NCBI GenBank assembly: GCA_902727915.1
Contig: CACVAU010000025.1
Location: 1 to 38,519 of the forward strand
Length of the DNA: 38,519 nt
Direction: 5' to 3'
DNA from: an uncultured Sulfurovum sp.
GTDB lineage: Bacteria; Campylobacterota; Campylobacteria; Campylobacterales; Sulfurovaceae
Shown: piece by piece, positions 15,831 through 25,067 of the stretch
Layout: each line of letters begins with the position of its first letter
How positions within the stretch are numbered: the stretch's first letter is position 1
Notes under the pieces: model-generated
What the model was told of the DNA's origin: nothing
Database searches by the model: none
Seen by the model: only the letters and a program-made list of their open reading frames with translations
Translations under genes and position numbers: made by a program

Positions 15831-16307
15831 ATGAAAAACAAAATTAAATCAAGCTTATTAGCTTCAGCAATCATGATATCAGGCTTATCATTATTAAGCA
15901 CACAAACACTCGAAGCACATTGTCAAGTCCCTTGTGGTATTTATGATGATACTGCAAGAGTAAACTCAATGCTCGAAGATGCCAAAACTGTAGCCAAAGC
16001 AACAAAGCTTATTAATGAGTTAGCAGGAAAAACAGATGCCCAATCGCTCAATCAAATTACACGATGGGTATTAAATAAAGAAAAACATGCACAAAATATT
16101 ATTGTAACCATTAGTGACTACTTCTTAACCCAACGTGTTAAAAAAAGTCAAAAAGATTATACAGAACGTCTTACTAAACATCATGCCGTTATTTTAGCAG
16201 CAATGAAAGCCAAACAACTTGCCGACACAAAGTCAACAGCTAAGCTCACAGCTACCATTGAAGCCTTAGCACCATACTATATGGCGAAAGAACATAAAAA
16301 ACACTAG
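15831..16307 (+). CDS. sodN: Exported nickel superoxide dismutase
   Basis: Ni-SOD disproportionates superoxide using a nickel ion held by an N-terminal hook. The hook HCQVPCGIYDD starts at residue 30, directly after a signal-peptide-like segment (residues 1-29, ending TQTLEA). Cleavage after Ala29 would expose His1 with Cys2 and Cys6, the known nickel ligands. The remainder is the expected four-helix domain (NQITRWVLNKEKHAQNIIVTISDYFL), and the mature length of about 129 is slightly above usual. In many bacteria the hook is freed by the protease SodX from a short propeptide. No sodX is nearby, and here signal peptidase could do the job, placing the enzyme in the periplasm. AAGGAA precedes the ATG. 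Confidence 0.9.
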   Translation: MKNKIKSSLLASAIMISGLSLLSTQTLEAHCQVPCGIYDDTARVNSMLEDAKTVAKATKLINELAGKTDAQSLNQITRWVLNKEKHAQNIIVTISDYFLTQRVKKSQKDYTERLTKHHAVILAAMKAKQLADTKSTAKLTATIEALAPYYMAKEHKKH

Positions 16308-16328
16308 TTGTTATTTCTTTTTGAATTC

Positions 16329-16352
16329 CTTTCCAAGTTTATACTTGGAAAG
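16329..16352. terminator. Hairpin between convergent sodN and aguB
   Basis: A perfect 10-bp stem CTTTCCAAGT / ACTTGGAAAG with loop TTAT overlaps the last codons and stop of aguB and lies 22 bases after the sodN stop. U-runs on both sides are weak, so termination efficiency is unclear. Confidence 0.5.
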
Positions 16353-17229
16353 ATTTATCATCACAATAACGTTTTAATAAATTATCATAAGCATCAATAC
16401 GACGATCACGTAAAAAAGGCCAAATATCACGGACTTCTTTACTTCGCTCTTTTTCTATTTCAGCATAAAGAATACAGCCTTTCTTACCTGCTTGGGCAAT
16501 AATATCACCTTGAGGGTCACAAACAAATGAGTTACCCCAAAAATTTATGCCATCCATAACCCCAGAAGCATCTTTTTCAAACCCCACCCTATTACAACTT
16601 AAAACAGGAATCCCATTGGCAATGGCATGTGAACGCTGTATGTTAATCCAAGACGATAACTGTCTTCTCTTCTCTTTTTTAGCATCTTCATTAAACCAAC
16701 CAATGGCAGTAGGATAAATAAGCATTTCAGCCCCCTTAAGCGTCATTAAACGTGCAGCTTCAGGATACCATTGATCCCAACAAATCAATACCCCTAATTT
16801 TCCCACAGAAGTTTCAATGGGTTCAAAACCTAAATCACCAGGGGTAAAATAAAACTTCTCATAAAATCCAGGATCATCAGGAATATGCATCTTTCTATAC
16901 TTTCCAGCAATACGCCCATCTTTCTCAAATACCACAGCTGTATTATGATACAAACCAGCTGTACGTTTTTCAAATAACGAGGTAACTAAAACTACAGCAT
17001 TCTCTTTGGCAACCTTAGACCAATAAAGGATATCTTCTTCCCAAGTATCAGCATAAGCAAAAAAACTAACATCCTCACTTTGGCAAAAATATTCATTTTG
17101 GTGTAATTCCTGTAAAACAATTAACTCAGCTCCTGCTACAGAAGCTGTTTTTATATCACATACTGTGTTTTTAACAGACTTTTTTTTGTTACCAAAATAC
17201 TTTTTTTGAATTAATGCTACTTTCATCAA
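16339..17229 (-). CDS. aguB: N-carbamoylputrescine amidase
   Basis: Nitrilase-superfamily enzyme that hydrolyses N-carbamoylputrescine to putrescine, CO2 and ammonia, the last step of the agmatine route to polyamines. The Glu-Lys-Cys triad is visible at Glu41 (VLQELHQNEYF), Lys113 (YRKMHIPDDP) and Cys150 (GVLICWDQWYPEAAR). The motif HIPDDPGFYEKFYF and the octamer-family sequences after the Cys match AguB closely. At 296 residues it has standard length. aguA, the preceding pathway enzyme, is about 0.8 kb away on the same strand, separated by a lipoprotein gene on the opposite strand, so the two are not a simple operon. Confidence 0.94.
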   Translation of the reverse strand: MMKVALIQKKYFGNKKKSVKNTVCDIKTASVAGAELIVLQELHQNEYFCQSEDVSFFAYADTWEEDILYWSKVAKENAVVLVTSLFEKRTAGLYHNTAVVFEKDGRIAGKYRKMHIPDDPGFYEKFYFTPGDLGFEPIETSVGKLGVLICWDQWYPEAARLMTLKGAEMLIYPTAIGWFNEDAKKEKRRQLSSWINIQRSHAIANGIPVLSCNRVGFEKDASGVMDGINFWGNSFVCDPQGDIIAQAGKKGCILYAEIEKERSKEVRDIWPFLRDRRIDAYDNLLKRYCDDKSFQV

Positions 17230-17414
17230 CCTACTTTTTAAAACAATTCTACCATAAATGGGAATAAATCGATAATATTAATAAAATTAACTTAATAACA
17301 ATTTTAAATAAAAAATAAGTTAAATAACAAAATATAATTAAAATTAATTTTATATGTTAAATATTATTTTAAGTTTTATATTGTTATACTGCTAATACAA
17401 GAAAAGGAGAGAAA

Positions 17415-18038
17415 ATGCTTAACTTAAATTTAAAAAATAAATGTTATTTATCAATTCTAACAATTTTACTACTAAATGGTTGTGGTGGTGGTGATTCGGG
17501 TACTCCGAGTATCGTAAATGGTGAGATAAGCACATTTTCAGATTTAACTTCAGAAGAACAGGAAACATTAAGCAATTTAAATACCAATCAACAAGCACTT
17601 TTAGATGCAATTAATAAAGAACGCGCTGAAAGTAAAACCTGTGGGGAAAGAGGAACTTTTCCTGCTGTTCCAGCATTAACATGGAATCCTGATTTGTATG
17701 CTGCTGCCTTAGAACATGTAACTGATTTAGCCTACAGTAATACCTTTTCACATGATGGATCAGGAACAGAATATGATATTACAGGTAATGGTACACCCAG
17801 TAAATTTTATGAGCGTATTGTGAGCAATGGTTACTCAAACTACTTTTCTGTGGGAGAGAACATTGCTGGTGGACAACGTGATTTAGACAGTGTCATGAAA
17901 GCATGGATGGCAAGTCCTGGACATTGCGTGAACATTATGAAAAGTACATATACAGAAGTTGGTGTTGCGATTCTCATTAAAGAAGACAGTACCTACCAAG
18001 TTTACTGGGGACAAAACTTCGGAAGTAAACGAGGCTAA
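17415..18038 (+). CDS. CAP/SCP-domain lipoprotein
   Basis: A 207-residue protein with lipoprotein signal and lipobox LLLNGC (Cys23) followed by a glycine-rich GGGDSG. A CAP (cysteine-rich secretory/PR-1) domain spans about 60-205: LLDAINKERAESKTCG, FSHDGSGTEYD, GENIAGGQRDLDSVMKAWMASPGHCVNIM and VYWGQNFG, including the conserved His and Glu of the CAP cavity. Bacterial CAP proteins are cell-envelope proteins of mostly unknown role. The gene sits alone on the plus strand between aguB and aguA. AGGAGAG before the ATG supports the start. The 185-base gap upstream is very AT-rich and shows no other feature. Confidence 0.85.
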   Translation: MLNLNLKNKCYLSILTILLLNGCGGGDSGTPSIVNGEISTFSDLTSEEQETLSNLNTNQQALLDAINKERAESKTCGERGTFPAVPALTWNPDLYAAALEHVTDLAYSNTFSHDGSGTEYDITGNGTPSKFYERIVSNGYSNYFSVGENIAGGQRDLDSVMKAWMASPGHCVNIMKSTYTEVGVAILIKEDSTYQVYWGQNFGSKRG

Positions 18039-18066
18039 ACAATCGTCATACTATTGCCTCAAACCA

Positions 18067-19065
18067 TTAAAAAGGTATTTGCATCGTCGAACAATGCAAA
18101 GATCCTCCCTCTTCTATTAAACGAGAACACTCTATAGGAATTATCTCTTTATCTCTAAAAAAATCTTTAAATACCTCATAAGCAATCTTATCTTCCACAA
18201 CAGAATAAACAGGATAAACCAATGCCCCATTCGTGATTAAAAAATTCACATAAGTTGCAGGTAAACGCTTATTAAGCTTATCATATTTTGGACTGGGCAA
18301 AGGTAATGGCAATAAAGTGTAAGCTTTATTGTCACTATCTCTAAACTGCTTCAACTGCCTTTCCATTTTTTGTAATTCAACATAATGTTCATCTTCTTCA
18401 TTCAAACACTGAACATACATAATAGTATCAAGAGAAACAAAACGAGCCAATGTATCAATATGCGAATCTGTATCATCCCCAGCCAAATAACCATGGTCAA
18501 GCCATAAAACCCTTTTAGCACCGAAATATTCCTCTAACTTTTCTTCAACCTCATCTTTCCTCAATCCACCATTACGATTAGGATTACACAAACAAGCCGT
18601 AGTAGTCAAAATCGTACCTTTACCATCCGACTCAATGGAACCACCTTCAAGCACAAAATCAATACTCTCTAAAGGTGTAACACCCATATAACCTTTTTTA
18701 TGCAATACTTTATTGACTCCATTGTCTAACCCAGCATCAAACTTACCACCCCAAGCATCAAATCTAAAGTCAAGTAATTTAACTTCTCCATCTTCTACTA
18801 TAGAGATGTACCCAAAGTCTCGTATCCATGTATCATTGGTCTCTATCTCTATAAATGTCAAGTTACGTGGAGAACAAAACAAAGCACTTATTGCTTCTCT
18901 ATCATCACAAATAATGTAAACGGGTGTTTTATAAGCAATAGCTTGTGCTGTACGAATAAAGGGGACTAAAGCAGAGTTTAAATCATTAGCCCAATCTGAA
19001 TTTTTGTGGGGGAAAGCCATAAGGACGACTCTTTGTTTTTGCCATTCTGGGGGTAAAATCTTCAT
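18067..19065 (-). CDS. aguA: Agmatine deiminase
   Basis: Guanidino-modifying enzyme that converts agmatine to N-carbamoylputrescine and ammonia. Diagnostic motifs are TNDTWIRDFG (about 88-97), DFRFDAWGGKFD, LEGGSIESDGKGT, NPNRN, LDHGYLAGDDTDSHIDTLARF, and catalytic Cys325 in GGSLHCSTMQIPF at the C-terminus. At 332 residues it is slightly short but complete. It supplies the substrate of AguB. Its ATG shares one base with the stop of the upstream TOPRIM-like gene, so aguA is the last gene of a three-gene overlapping operon, an unusual place for it. Confidence 0.93.
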   Translation of the reverse strand: MKILPPEWQKQRVVLMAFPHKNSDWANDLNSALVPFIRTAQAIAYKTPVYIICDDREAISALFCSPRNLTFIEIETNDTWIRDFGYISIVEDGEVKLLDFRFDAWGGKFDAGLDNGVNKVLHKKGYMGVTPLESIDFVLEGGSIESDGKGTILTTTACLCNPNRNGGLRKDEVEEKLEEYFGAKRVLWLDHGYLAGDDTDSHIDTLARFVSLDTIMYVQCLNEEDEHYVELQKMERQLKQFRDSDNKAYTLLPLPLPSPKYDKLNKRLPATYVNFLITNGALVYPVYSVVEDKIAYEVFKDFFRDKEIIPIECSRLIEEGGSLHCSTMQIPF

Positions 19066-19748
19066 TACAGTAACTCTTTTAATTGATTTGTAAAATACTT
19101 AAAACTTGGCATATCTATTTTCTCAATATCTATTCGTCCATCTTTAATCATTTCATTGATACTATCTAGTTCAATACCCAAACTTTTGAGTTCATCTTTT
19201 AAATTATTAGGAGATTTATCATTTCCTGAACGATTCTCTAATATTTGACAATTTTCATAAGCTTTATCTTTCAAAGCACAAATCAACCAAGCTTCTGATT
19301 TTGGTTTAGGTATCATTGCTACCCCACTATCAAACTTCTCTATTTTAAAACCATTTTCAATCGACTCTACCTTATCTTCCCACATACCTTTAATTGTACT
19401 ACTCGTACCATCCGAGTCTCGAAATAAAATAGCTATAACTTCTTCATTTAATTCGTTAGATTTCTTTTTAGCAATTCGTGCTAAAGCTATTGCATTATTT
19501 GTAAAATAAGCTGTACCTTTTAAACCTTTTTTACCTGTAAATGGTGGTAACCTTTTTGTTAATTTAGTTAACTCTACTTTAGGTATAAAAGTAATCATCT
19601 CATCTTTAACATCATAATAAGAAAAATCATATTTTTGCTCAATTATCTTATCAACAATAAAATACATGCTTCCAGCAATAAACTCATTATTATATTGACA
19701 AAAAAGTCCTAAGTCACTGTTACCCTCACCACTTAAAACTAAATGCAC
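19065..19748 (-). CDS. TOPRIM-like / DUF4276-like putative nuclease, partner of an ABC-type ATPase
   Basis: A 227-residue protein beginning (GTG) LVLSGEGNSDLG, with Glu8 placed after the first strand as in TOPRIM folds. The paired acids follow as Asp111 and Asp113 in FRDSDGT, and PKPKSEAWLICAL (about 148-160) resembles the EAWL motif of DUF4276 proteins. TOPRIM domains of OLD-type and related systems bind metal and cut nucleic acid. Start GTG overlaps the TAG of the ATPase gene by one base and its stop overlaps aguA by one base. The pairing with an SMC/ABC-like ATPase mirrors two-gene anti-phage modules such as PARIS, RloAB or AbiL, but I cannot place it in a named one. Confidence 0.65.
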   Translation of the reverse strand: MHLVLSGEGNSDLGLFCQYNNEFIAGSMYFIVDKIIEQKYDFSYYDVKDEMITFIPKVELTKLTKRLPPFTGKKGLKGTAYFTNNAIALARIAKKKSNELNEEVIAILFRDSDGTSSTIKGMWEDKVESIENGFKIEKFDSGVAMIPKPKSEAWLICALKDKAYENCQILENRSGNDKSPNNLKDELKSLGIELDSINEMIKDGRIDIEKIDMPSFKYFTNQLKELL

Positions 19749-20950
19749 TACTCTGCTTCTTTTTTACTTTTCTTAACTTCTTCTATCTCTTCAATCAAGT
19801 CTTCCAAATTGGTATCAACATACGCACTTCCAGCACCCATCATCTCCAATTTTTCTGCCATAGAAGGTATATCAAAAAATGGAATACTTTGGGTTAAACC
19901 TTCTTTTGTTTTATAAATATATTGCACTGATTTTTTAGCAATATCATCATCTATATAATTTAATATCATAGGACTATGAGTTGTAATCATAACCTGATGT
20001 TTACAATCCACCAAAATATCCATCAAATACTCTACCAATTCAGAATTAATTCCATTTTCAATTTCATCAAAAAGTAAAAAACTTTTTTGACTTTGAAGTT
20101 GTGCTAATATAGCAATCAGTCTTAATACCCCATCATTAAGATATTTTGCTTCATTCGTTAGTTTTTTATCTCCAAATTGTTCAATTAACTCTAACCTAGC
20201 CCATCCACCTTTTGACTTTCTAATATTAAATGCCTCTAAATTTGGATAAGCTTTTTTGAGTTGAACTAACATCTCCTCTTTTTGCTCTTTGGTAAAACTG
20301 TTAAGAAAGGCACTTAAATTTGCACCACTTAAACCAAGTGTATCTCCTACTCGTGAACGTTTTCGTAACTCTTGTGGAGAAAGAAGATCAAGTGAATAAA
20401 TATTTTGAATATAAGATTTAAATTCCCTAATAGGTTCGGGTAAGAATTCTGGTTTTAAACTAGATAAGAAAGAGCCTTCATACTCTTGGATAATATCACC
20501 TTGAAGTTTATTCTCTTTTGGGTTTCCTAAGTCTTTTATTATCATATACTTGGAATTTTTCACTTCAAATATAGTTTCACACTCATCTATACTTTTGGCA
20601 TCAGGACAATAAATTATCTGTTCAGTTGTGGACTTTTTTAAAGAGGGATTAAACACAAATGCCCATGCATAAAACTTTTCTCTGTACAGGAAACCTATTG
20701 ATATTGTAATAGATTGGCGATTTAAAAATTTACATTTTAACTCTTTAGCTTCCCAGTTTCTATCTTTTAGCCACCCTATTATATCCCCTTTCATCTGCTG
20801 GGAAAGAAAATCAATCGCTTGTAAAATAGTTGACTTACCAGAACTGTTTAAGCCTATAAGACAAGTAAATTTTGAGAAATCAAGTATAAAATTATCTAAA
20901 GATTTAAAATTATGAATTCTACAACTATGAAGTTCTATCAAGAAAAACAC
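19748..20950 (-). CDS. ABC/SMC-like AAA ATPase (AAA_21 type) of a putative defence pair
   Basis: A 400-residue P-loop ATPase. After a characteristic opening (IELHSCRIHNFKSL) comes Walker A GLNSSGKST (33-41), then an insertion of about 200 residues, a signature-like LNDGVLRLIAILAQ, Walker B FLLFDEIENGI and the switch TTHSPMI. This is the head-domain order of OLD/RecF-like ATPases without a long coiled coil or fused nuclease. The frame opens at GTG 20950. TTG at 20941 with AAGGTG 5 bases ahead gives the more family-like start MIELHSCRI and may be the true one. It is the first gene of an overlapping operon with the TOPRIM-like gene and aguA. Anti-phage function is inference. Confidence 0.8.
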   Translation of the reverse strand: MFFLIELHSCRIHNFKSLDNFILDFSKFTCLIGLNSSGKSTILQAIDFLSQQMKGDIIGWLKDRNWEAKELKCKFLNRQSITISIGFLYREKFYAWAFVFNPSLKKSTTEQIIYCPDAKSIDECETIFEVKNSKYMIIKDLGNPKENKLQGDIIQEYEGSFLSSLKPEFLPEPIREFKSYIQNIYSLDLLSPQELRKRSRVGDTLGLSGANLSAFLNSFTKEQKEEMLVQLKKAYPNLEAFNIRKSKGGWARLELIEQFGDKKLTNEAKYLNDGVLRLIAILAQLQSQKSFLLFDEIENGINSELVEYLMDILVDCKHQVMITTHSPMILNYIDDDIAKKSVQYIYKTKEGLTQSIPFFDIPSMAEKLEMMGAGSAYVDTNLEDLIEEIEEVKKSKKEAE

Positions 20951-21016
20951 CTTATATATAAATTATTTTGAGTATATCAAAACTTGATTGAAACACTCAT
21001 TTAGCTATAATCCCAA

Positions 21017-22033
21017 ATGGCATTCATCAAAATAAACAAAGAAAACTTCTTTCATAATCTATCTCAATTTGTACAAAAAACAGGCTCTAAAGAATCCATA
21101 GGCATCGTTTTAAAAGACAATGCTTACGGACATGGCTTAGAACTCATGGCAAAATTGTCACAAGAGTTTGGGCTTACACAGGCTGTGGTTCGTTCTTATG
21201 CTGAAGCAAAAATTATTAAACCCTATTTCAAACATATTTTAGTACTTGGAGATCAAGCAATTTTTGATGAGCAATGCTCATTTACCCTTAACTCTTTAGA
21301 AGATATCTCAAAGGCTCAAAAAGGTTCAATGGTTGAATTAAAAGTAGATACAGGAATGCACCGAAATGGTATTAGTTTTGATGAACTTGAAGAAGCACTT
21401 GAACTCATAAAAGAAAAAAAGCTCATATTCAAAGGGGTCATGACCCATAACCGTTCGGCTGATGAACTAAGCTCTGAACTATTTTGGCAACAAAAAAAGT
21501 TTAAAAAGGTCGTAGGTGTGACCATGTCACACAGTAATGTAGATTCAAAAAGTATTAGATTCCACTCTTTTAATTCAGCCTCAGCACTACGCCTACCTTG
21601 TGACAATCAAGATTTTATTCGTCTTGGCATAGGTGCATATGGCTACTCTGAATTACCTTCTGTCTATGAAAGTTTAAATTTAAAACCTGTTCTCTCCCTT
21701 CATGCCAACAGAATTTCAACAAAAACGTTAAAAAAAGGTCAAAGAATTGGTTATGGTGGAACCTATATAGCTCCTCACAATATGACTGTCTCTACTTATG
21801 ATTTAGGTTATGGTGATGGATGGATGCGTTCAAGTAGCCTAAAGCCATTTATAACAGCTGAAAACTTACCCTTATTAGGACGTGTTTCCATGGATTACAT
21901 TATTGTAGAATCAAGTGAAAATGAAATTTGTATCTTTAACAATGCTCAAAATGTTGCTGAACAATTCCAAACCATTCCCTATGAAATAACCACATTACTA
22001 AAAGAAACAACTAAACGCATCATTGGTTTATAG
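21017..22033 (+). CDS. alr: Alanine racemase
   Basis: PLP-dependent enzyme interconverting L- and D-alanine, supplying D-Ala for peptidoglycan. The PLP lysine is Lys33 in [16 protein letters not shown], the tyrosine-containing GYGDGW and [11 protein letters not shown] are typical of the C-terminal domain with the second catalytic Tyr. At 338 residues it is shorter than most (about 360-380), consistent with trimmed loops seen in this phylum. Divergent from the ATPase operon, with 66 bases between them that must hold both promoters. Confidence 0.93.
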   Translation: MAFIKINKENFFHNLSQFVQKTGSKESIGIVLKDNAYGHGLELMAKLSQEFGLTQAVVRSYAEAKIIKPYFKHILVLGDQAIFDEQCSFTLNSLEDISKAQKGSMVELKVDTGMHRNGISFDELEEALELIKEKKLIFKGVMTHNRSADELSSELFWQQKKFKKVVGVTMSHSNVDSKSIRFHSFNSASALRLPCDNQDFIRLGIGAYGYSELPSVYESLNLKPVLSLHANRISTKTLKKGQRIGYGGTYIAPHNMTVSTYDLGYGDGWMRSSSLKPFITAENLPLLGRVSMDYIIVESSENEICIFNNAQNVAEQFQTIPYEITTLLKETTKRIIGL

Positions 22034-22122
22034 TTTATTTATATTTTATTTAGTTCTAATTTATTATATGTTTTACTTATTAGTTTAAACTCTGTTCTTA
22101 CACTTACTAAAAAGGACATACA

Positions 22123-23604
22123 ATGAAACAATTATATTTAGCACTTTTTTTACTCTCTTCCAGCTCCTTATCTGCCCAAGTTTATGAGGATGCAGAAGAT
22201 GGAAGTACCCAACGATGGATCATATCAGACAATAAACCTGCTAAGGCAAGCATTAAAAATATCTCACTAAATGATAACAAAGTCATTAAATTAAGTGGAA
22301 AACGAACTAAAAATGAATATATGCTTGGTGGAATTAATAGCGAAAATGGCTGGAATGACTTAGATAATGATAGCCTAAAATGGGATATGAAATTTTCAGA
22401 ATATTTTGCCATCTATATTCCCATAGAAACAGAAAACGGTATCCGTTATCTCATCTACACAGCAAAAAATAAAAGTACAGGATTAAGGGGGAAATACATT
22501 CATATTGGTTTAGGAAAAAAACTAAAAAATGGAGAAATGCATACAATAAAAAGAAACATACAAGAAGATTTACAACGTTTTGATCGCTCAAATGAACTCA
22601 TTGGAATCAATGGCTTTATTGTTCGTGGTTCTGGAGAAATAGATAATGTTGAAACCAGTGCATCAAGTGAAAGTAATAATAATATTGCAAATAATACCAA
22701 TCTAATACTTCAATCTTTTAGTGCAAATAACATCAAAAGCACACAAGCAGAAATACGTATTTTAGGTCAAAATATCGCTTCTTATCAAGTTGAATATGGC
22801 GAGAATGAAAACCTTGGACTCTTCTCTGAAAAAGTAGAAGGCATAACACAAAATAATGCCAGTCAAATTCTTTTTACAAGCCTTAATGATTTAAAAGCCA
22901 AGCAACAATATTTCTTTAAAGTACAACTTTTTGATTCAGAAAATCAACAAATACTTTCAGAAACAAAAACATTTACAACCAAAGAAGCAGTCCAAGACAA
23001 TGCTATAAATTTGTCCCTAACATCTTCTACAATTCAAAATATAACAGCAAAAACGGTGAAACTTGGATTTCAATTTAATGAACCCATTAAAAGTTTCCAA
23101 ATTAAATATGGAACAACAGAAAACTTAGACAAAGAGACAAGAAAAAAAGAAAATATTCAAGTGCAATCCCTAAGTGAAAGTATTGCTTCATTACAACCCA
23201 ATACCAAATACTTCTATCAAGTCTTAGCAAGTGATAACACAAACAATAACTTTGTTTCTCCACTTCAAGAGTTCACAACACAAAATGCTAATGTTGAAGA
23301 GGTGAATGACCCAACTTTTAGAATAGAATCTCTTATAATTTTTACCATCGATAGCCTAGAAGCACAAACCATTGCGACGCTTTATGGTGCAGAAACAGCT
23401 GAACTACAATATTCAGAAGAAGCAACATTTCAAAACGTATTAACAGCTGAAAGTCTCTTAACCAACCGTGGTCTTAAACAATCTTTATTTAGTAAACTCA
23501 CTGGACTAAAAGCAAACACAAAGTACTTCTATAGAGTTCGTGCTGTAAACGATGAACAAAAAGAAATCTTTTCAGAAACAAAAACATTTACAAGTAGAAA
23601 ATAA
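22123..23604 (+). CDS. Secreted protein with three fibronectin type III-like repeats
   Basis: A 493-residue protein with a signal peptide (MKQLYLALFLLSSSSLSA). Residues 20-180 form a beta-rich domain (YEDAEDGSTQRW, YMLGGINSENGW) reminiscent of carbohydrate-binding jelly rolls. Then three FN3-like repeats of about 95-100 residues occur (roughly 190-290, 295-390, 400-493). Each ends with the same pattern: L(K/P)A(N/K)(T/Q)(K/Q)YF(Y/F)(R/Q/K)V, then (S)ETKTFT or EFTT. No catalytic motif is seen. A surface or polysaccharide-associated role is plausible. AAAGGA precedes the ATG; the 89-base gap after alr shows nothing else. Confidence 0.7.
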   Translation: MKQLYLALFLLSSSSLSAQVYEDAEDGSTQRWIISDNKPAKASIKNISLNDNKVIKLSGKRTKNEYMLGGINSENGWNDLDNDSLKWDMKFSEYFAIYIPIETENGIRYLIYTAKNKSTGLRGKYIHIGLGKKLKNGEMHTIKRNIQEDLQRFDRSNELIGINGFIVRGSGEIDNVETSASSESNNNIANNTNLILQSFSANNIKSTQAEIRILGQNIASYQVEYGENENLGLFSEKVEGITQNNASQILFTSLNDLKAKQQYFFKVQLFDSENQQILSETKTFTTKEAVQDNAINLSLTSSTIQNITAKTVKLGFQFNEPIKSFQIKYGTTENLDKETRKKENIQVQSLSESIASLQPNTKYFYQVLASDNTNNNFVSPLQEFTTQNANVEEVNDPTFRIESLIIFTIDSLEAQTIATLYGAETAELQYSEEATFQNVLTAESLLTNRGLKQSLFSKLTGLKANTKYFYRVRAVNDEQKEIFSETKTFTSRK

Positions 23605-23657
23605 GCCATTTTACTTATTATCCTGTCCTACTAGAGCTAAATAAAATTTGCGTTAAT

Positions 23658-25067
23658 TTAATCTAACAAGTTAACAAACGCATTTTTAACCGTTGCTCGG
23701 TAGGCACTTAAATCTTCCTCTACAAGCTCATCACCTTTACGTAATTTTGTATGCACTTTCTCCAACTCTTTTCGGACAGAAGCATTCATAAGTTTCTCTG
23801 TAAACGAAGCATTTTCTAAATTTAAATCATCTCGTTTTGCATGAGAACGATTGGCAATAGAAGAAGCATGATAAAGTGAACGCCCCAAAAGAACATAAGG
23901 AAAATTAAGGTTTTGCATCGGGCCAACTGTCAATTCTCTTTTGCCCAAGCTTTGCCCTAAAACTTTTACTTCATACAAGTTATCAAACCCAAACATAGCA
24001 CCAACACCCCCAACAACACCTCCAATAACAGAACCAAGAAACAAAGTCGATCCAGCTGTAATCAAATCAAAACCAGCTCCAGTAATCGCACCTGCCGAAG
24101 CACCTGTTACGATTAACTCTTTTTGACTTAAACCAAAAATTGAAGCAGACTCTTCTGAAAAAAGTCCTACTTCATCAAGGTCTAATTCACCTTCATGTTT
24201 TTGTACATAAAGATGGTTCCAGATTTTTTGAATTTTTTGTCGTTCTTGAAGCTCATAATTGATTATTTTTTCACGATAAACTGTTTTAGAACGCTCTTTT
24301 TCTTCTTCTGAAACTTCTTCTGCAACAATTTTCTCTTTATGTACAAAAGACAAAACTTCCACCATATAATCAGCAATGATATTACTACTATTCACAATTT
24401 TTTGATTATGTAAAGCATCTAAAATACCAATGGCTTTTTTAATGGGTCTTGTCCACTGTTCTTTTAATTGTGCCATGCCTTCTAAAAGTTCAAGATGTTC
24501 TTGATGTCCTGCCTGAATGGGATTATAAGTTCGTACCAGTCGAAAATATTGCCCCAATGCCCTTGTCCACTCTTCTCGGTAATCTTCTTCACCAATAAGA
24601 TTTAAAATTGCCATAGAAGGCTGACCACACCAACGCAAAATCTCCATCTCAACTTCATATTCAGCCCCATAAGGCTTAGAAGCATCCACCACATAAATGA
24701 CCCCAGCACCAGCTAAAATGGGTTCTAATAATTCTACTTCATCTTTAAACTTATTAGAATCTTTATGTTCAAAAACAAATTGCTTAACAACATCAATGCG
24801 CTGATCAGCAGGAACATCCCCATGCTCTTCAAGCCAAGAATACACACGTCTTGCACGTTGAAAACCAGGTGTATCAAAAAGTTCATACACAATTTTATCA
24901 TCTACTTTAAGAGGAAAACCCCGTTTAACCTGTGTGGTTCCTGGCGTATTACCAATTTGTATGGAAGCATCCAGTGCCAATGAAGCCACAATACTACTTT
25001 TACCCTTATTAGGATGCCCAACAACAGCAAACTTTGGATAATCATTCTCAGAAATACTAGACATCAA
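23658..25067 (-). CDS. DUF3482-type GTPase
   Basis: A 469-residue TRAFAC-type GTPase. The G domain lies at the N-terminus with Walker A GHPNKGKSS (17-24), a G2-like threonine (GTTQVKRG, near 43-50) and DTPG (65-68). A charged helical middle part (250-300, KEKIVAEEVSEEEKERSKT) is followed by a glycine-rich amphipathic or membrane-interacting stretch (GASAGAITGAGFDLITAGSTLFLGSVIGGVVGGVGAMFG, 330-370 in pieces), typical of DUF3482. It overlaps the upstream DUF2868 gene by 11 bp. The two families are known to be neighbours. Function is not established; I infer a membrane-remodelling or envelope role. Confidence 0.85.
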   Translation of the reverse strand: MMSSISENDYPKFAVVGHPNKGKSSIVASLALDASIQIGNTPGTTQVKRGFPLKVDDKIVYELFDTPGFQRARRVYSWLEEHGDVPADQRIDVVKQFVFEHKDSNKFKDEVELLEPILAGAGVIYVVDASKPYGAEYEVEMEILRWCGQPSMAILNLIGEEDYREEWTRALGQYFRLVRTYNPIQAGHQEHLELLEGMAQLKEQWTRPIKKAIGILDALHNQKIVNSSNIIADYMVEVLSFVHKEKIVAEEVSEEEKERSKTVYREKIINYELQERQKIQKIWNHLYVQKHEGELDLDEVGLFSEESASIFGLSQKELIVTGASAGAITGAGFDLITAGSTLFLGSVIGGVVGGVGAMFGFDNLYEVKVLGQSLGKRELTVGPMQNLNFPYVLLGRSLYHASSIANRSHAKRDDLNLENASFTEKLMNASVRKELEKVHTKLRKGDELVEEDLSAYRATVKNAFVNLLD

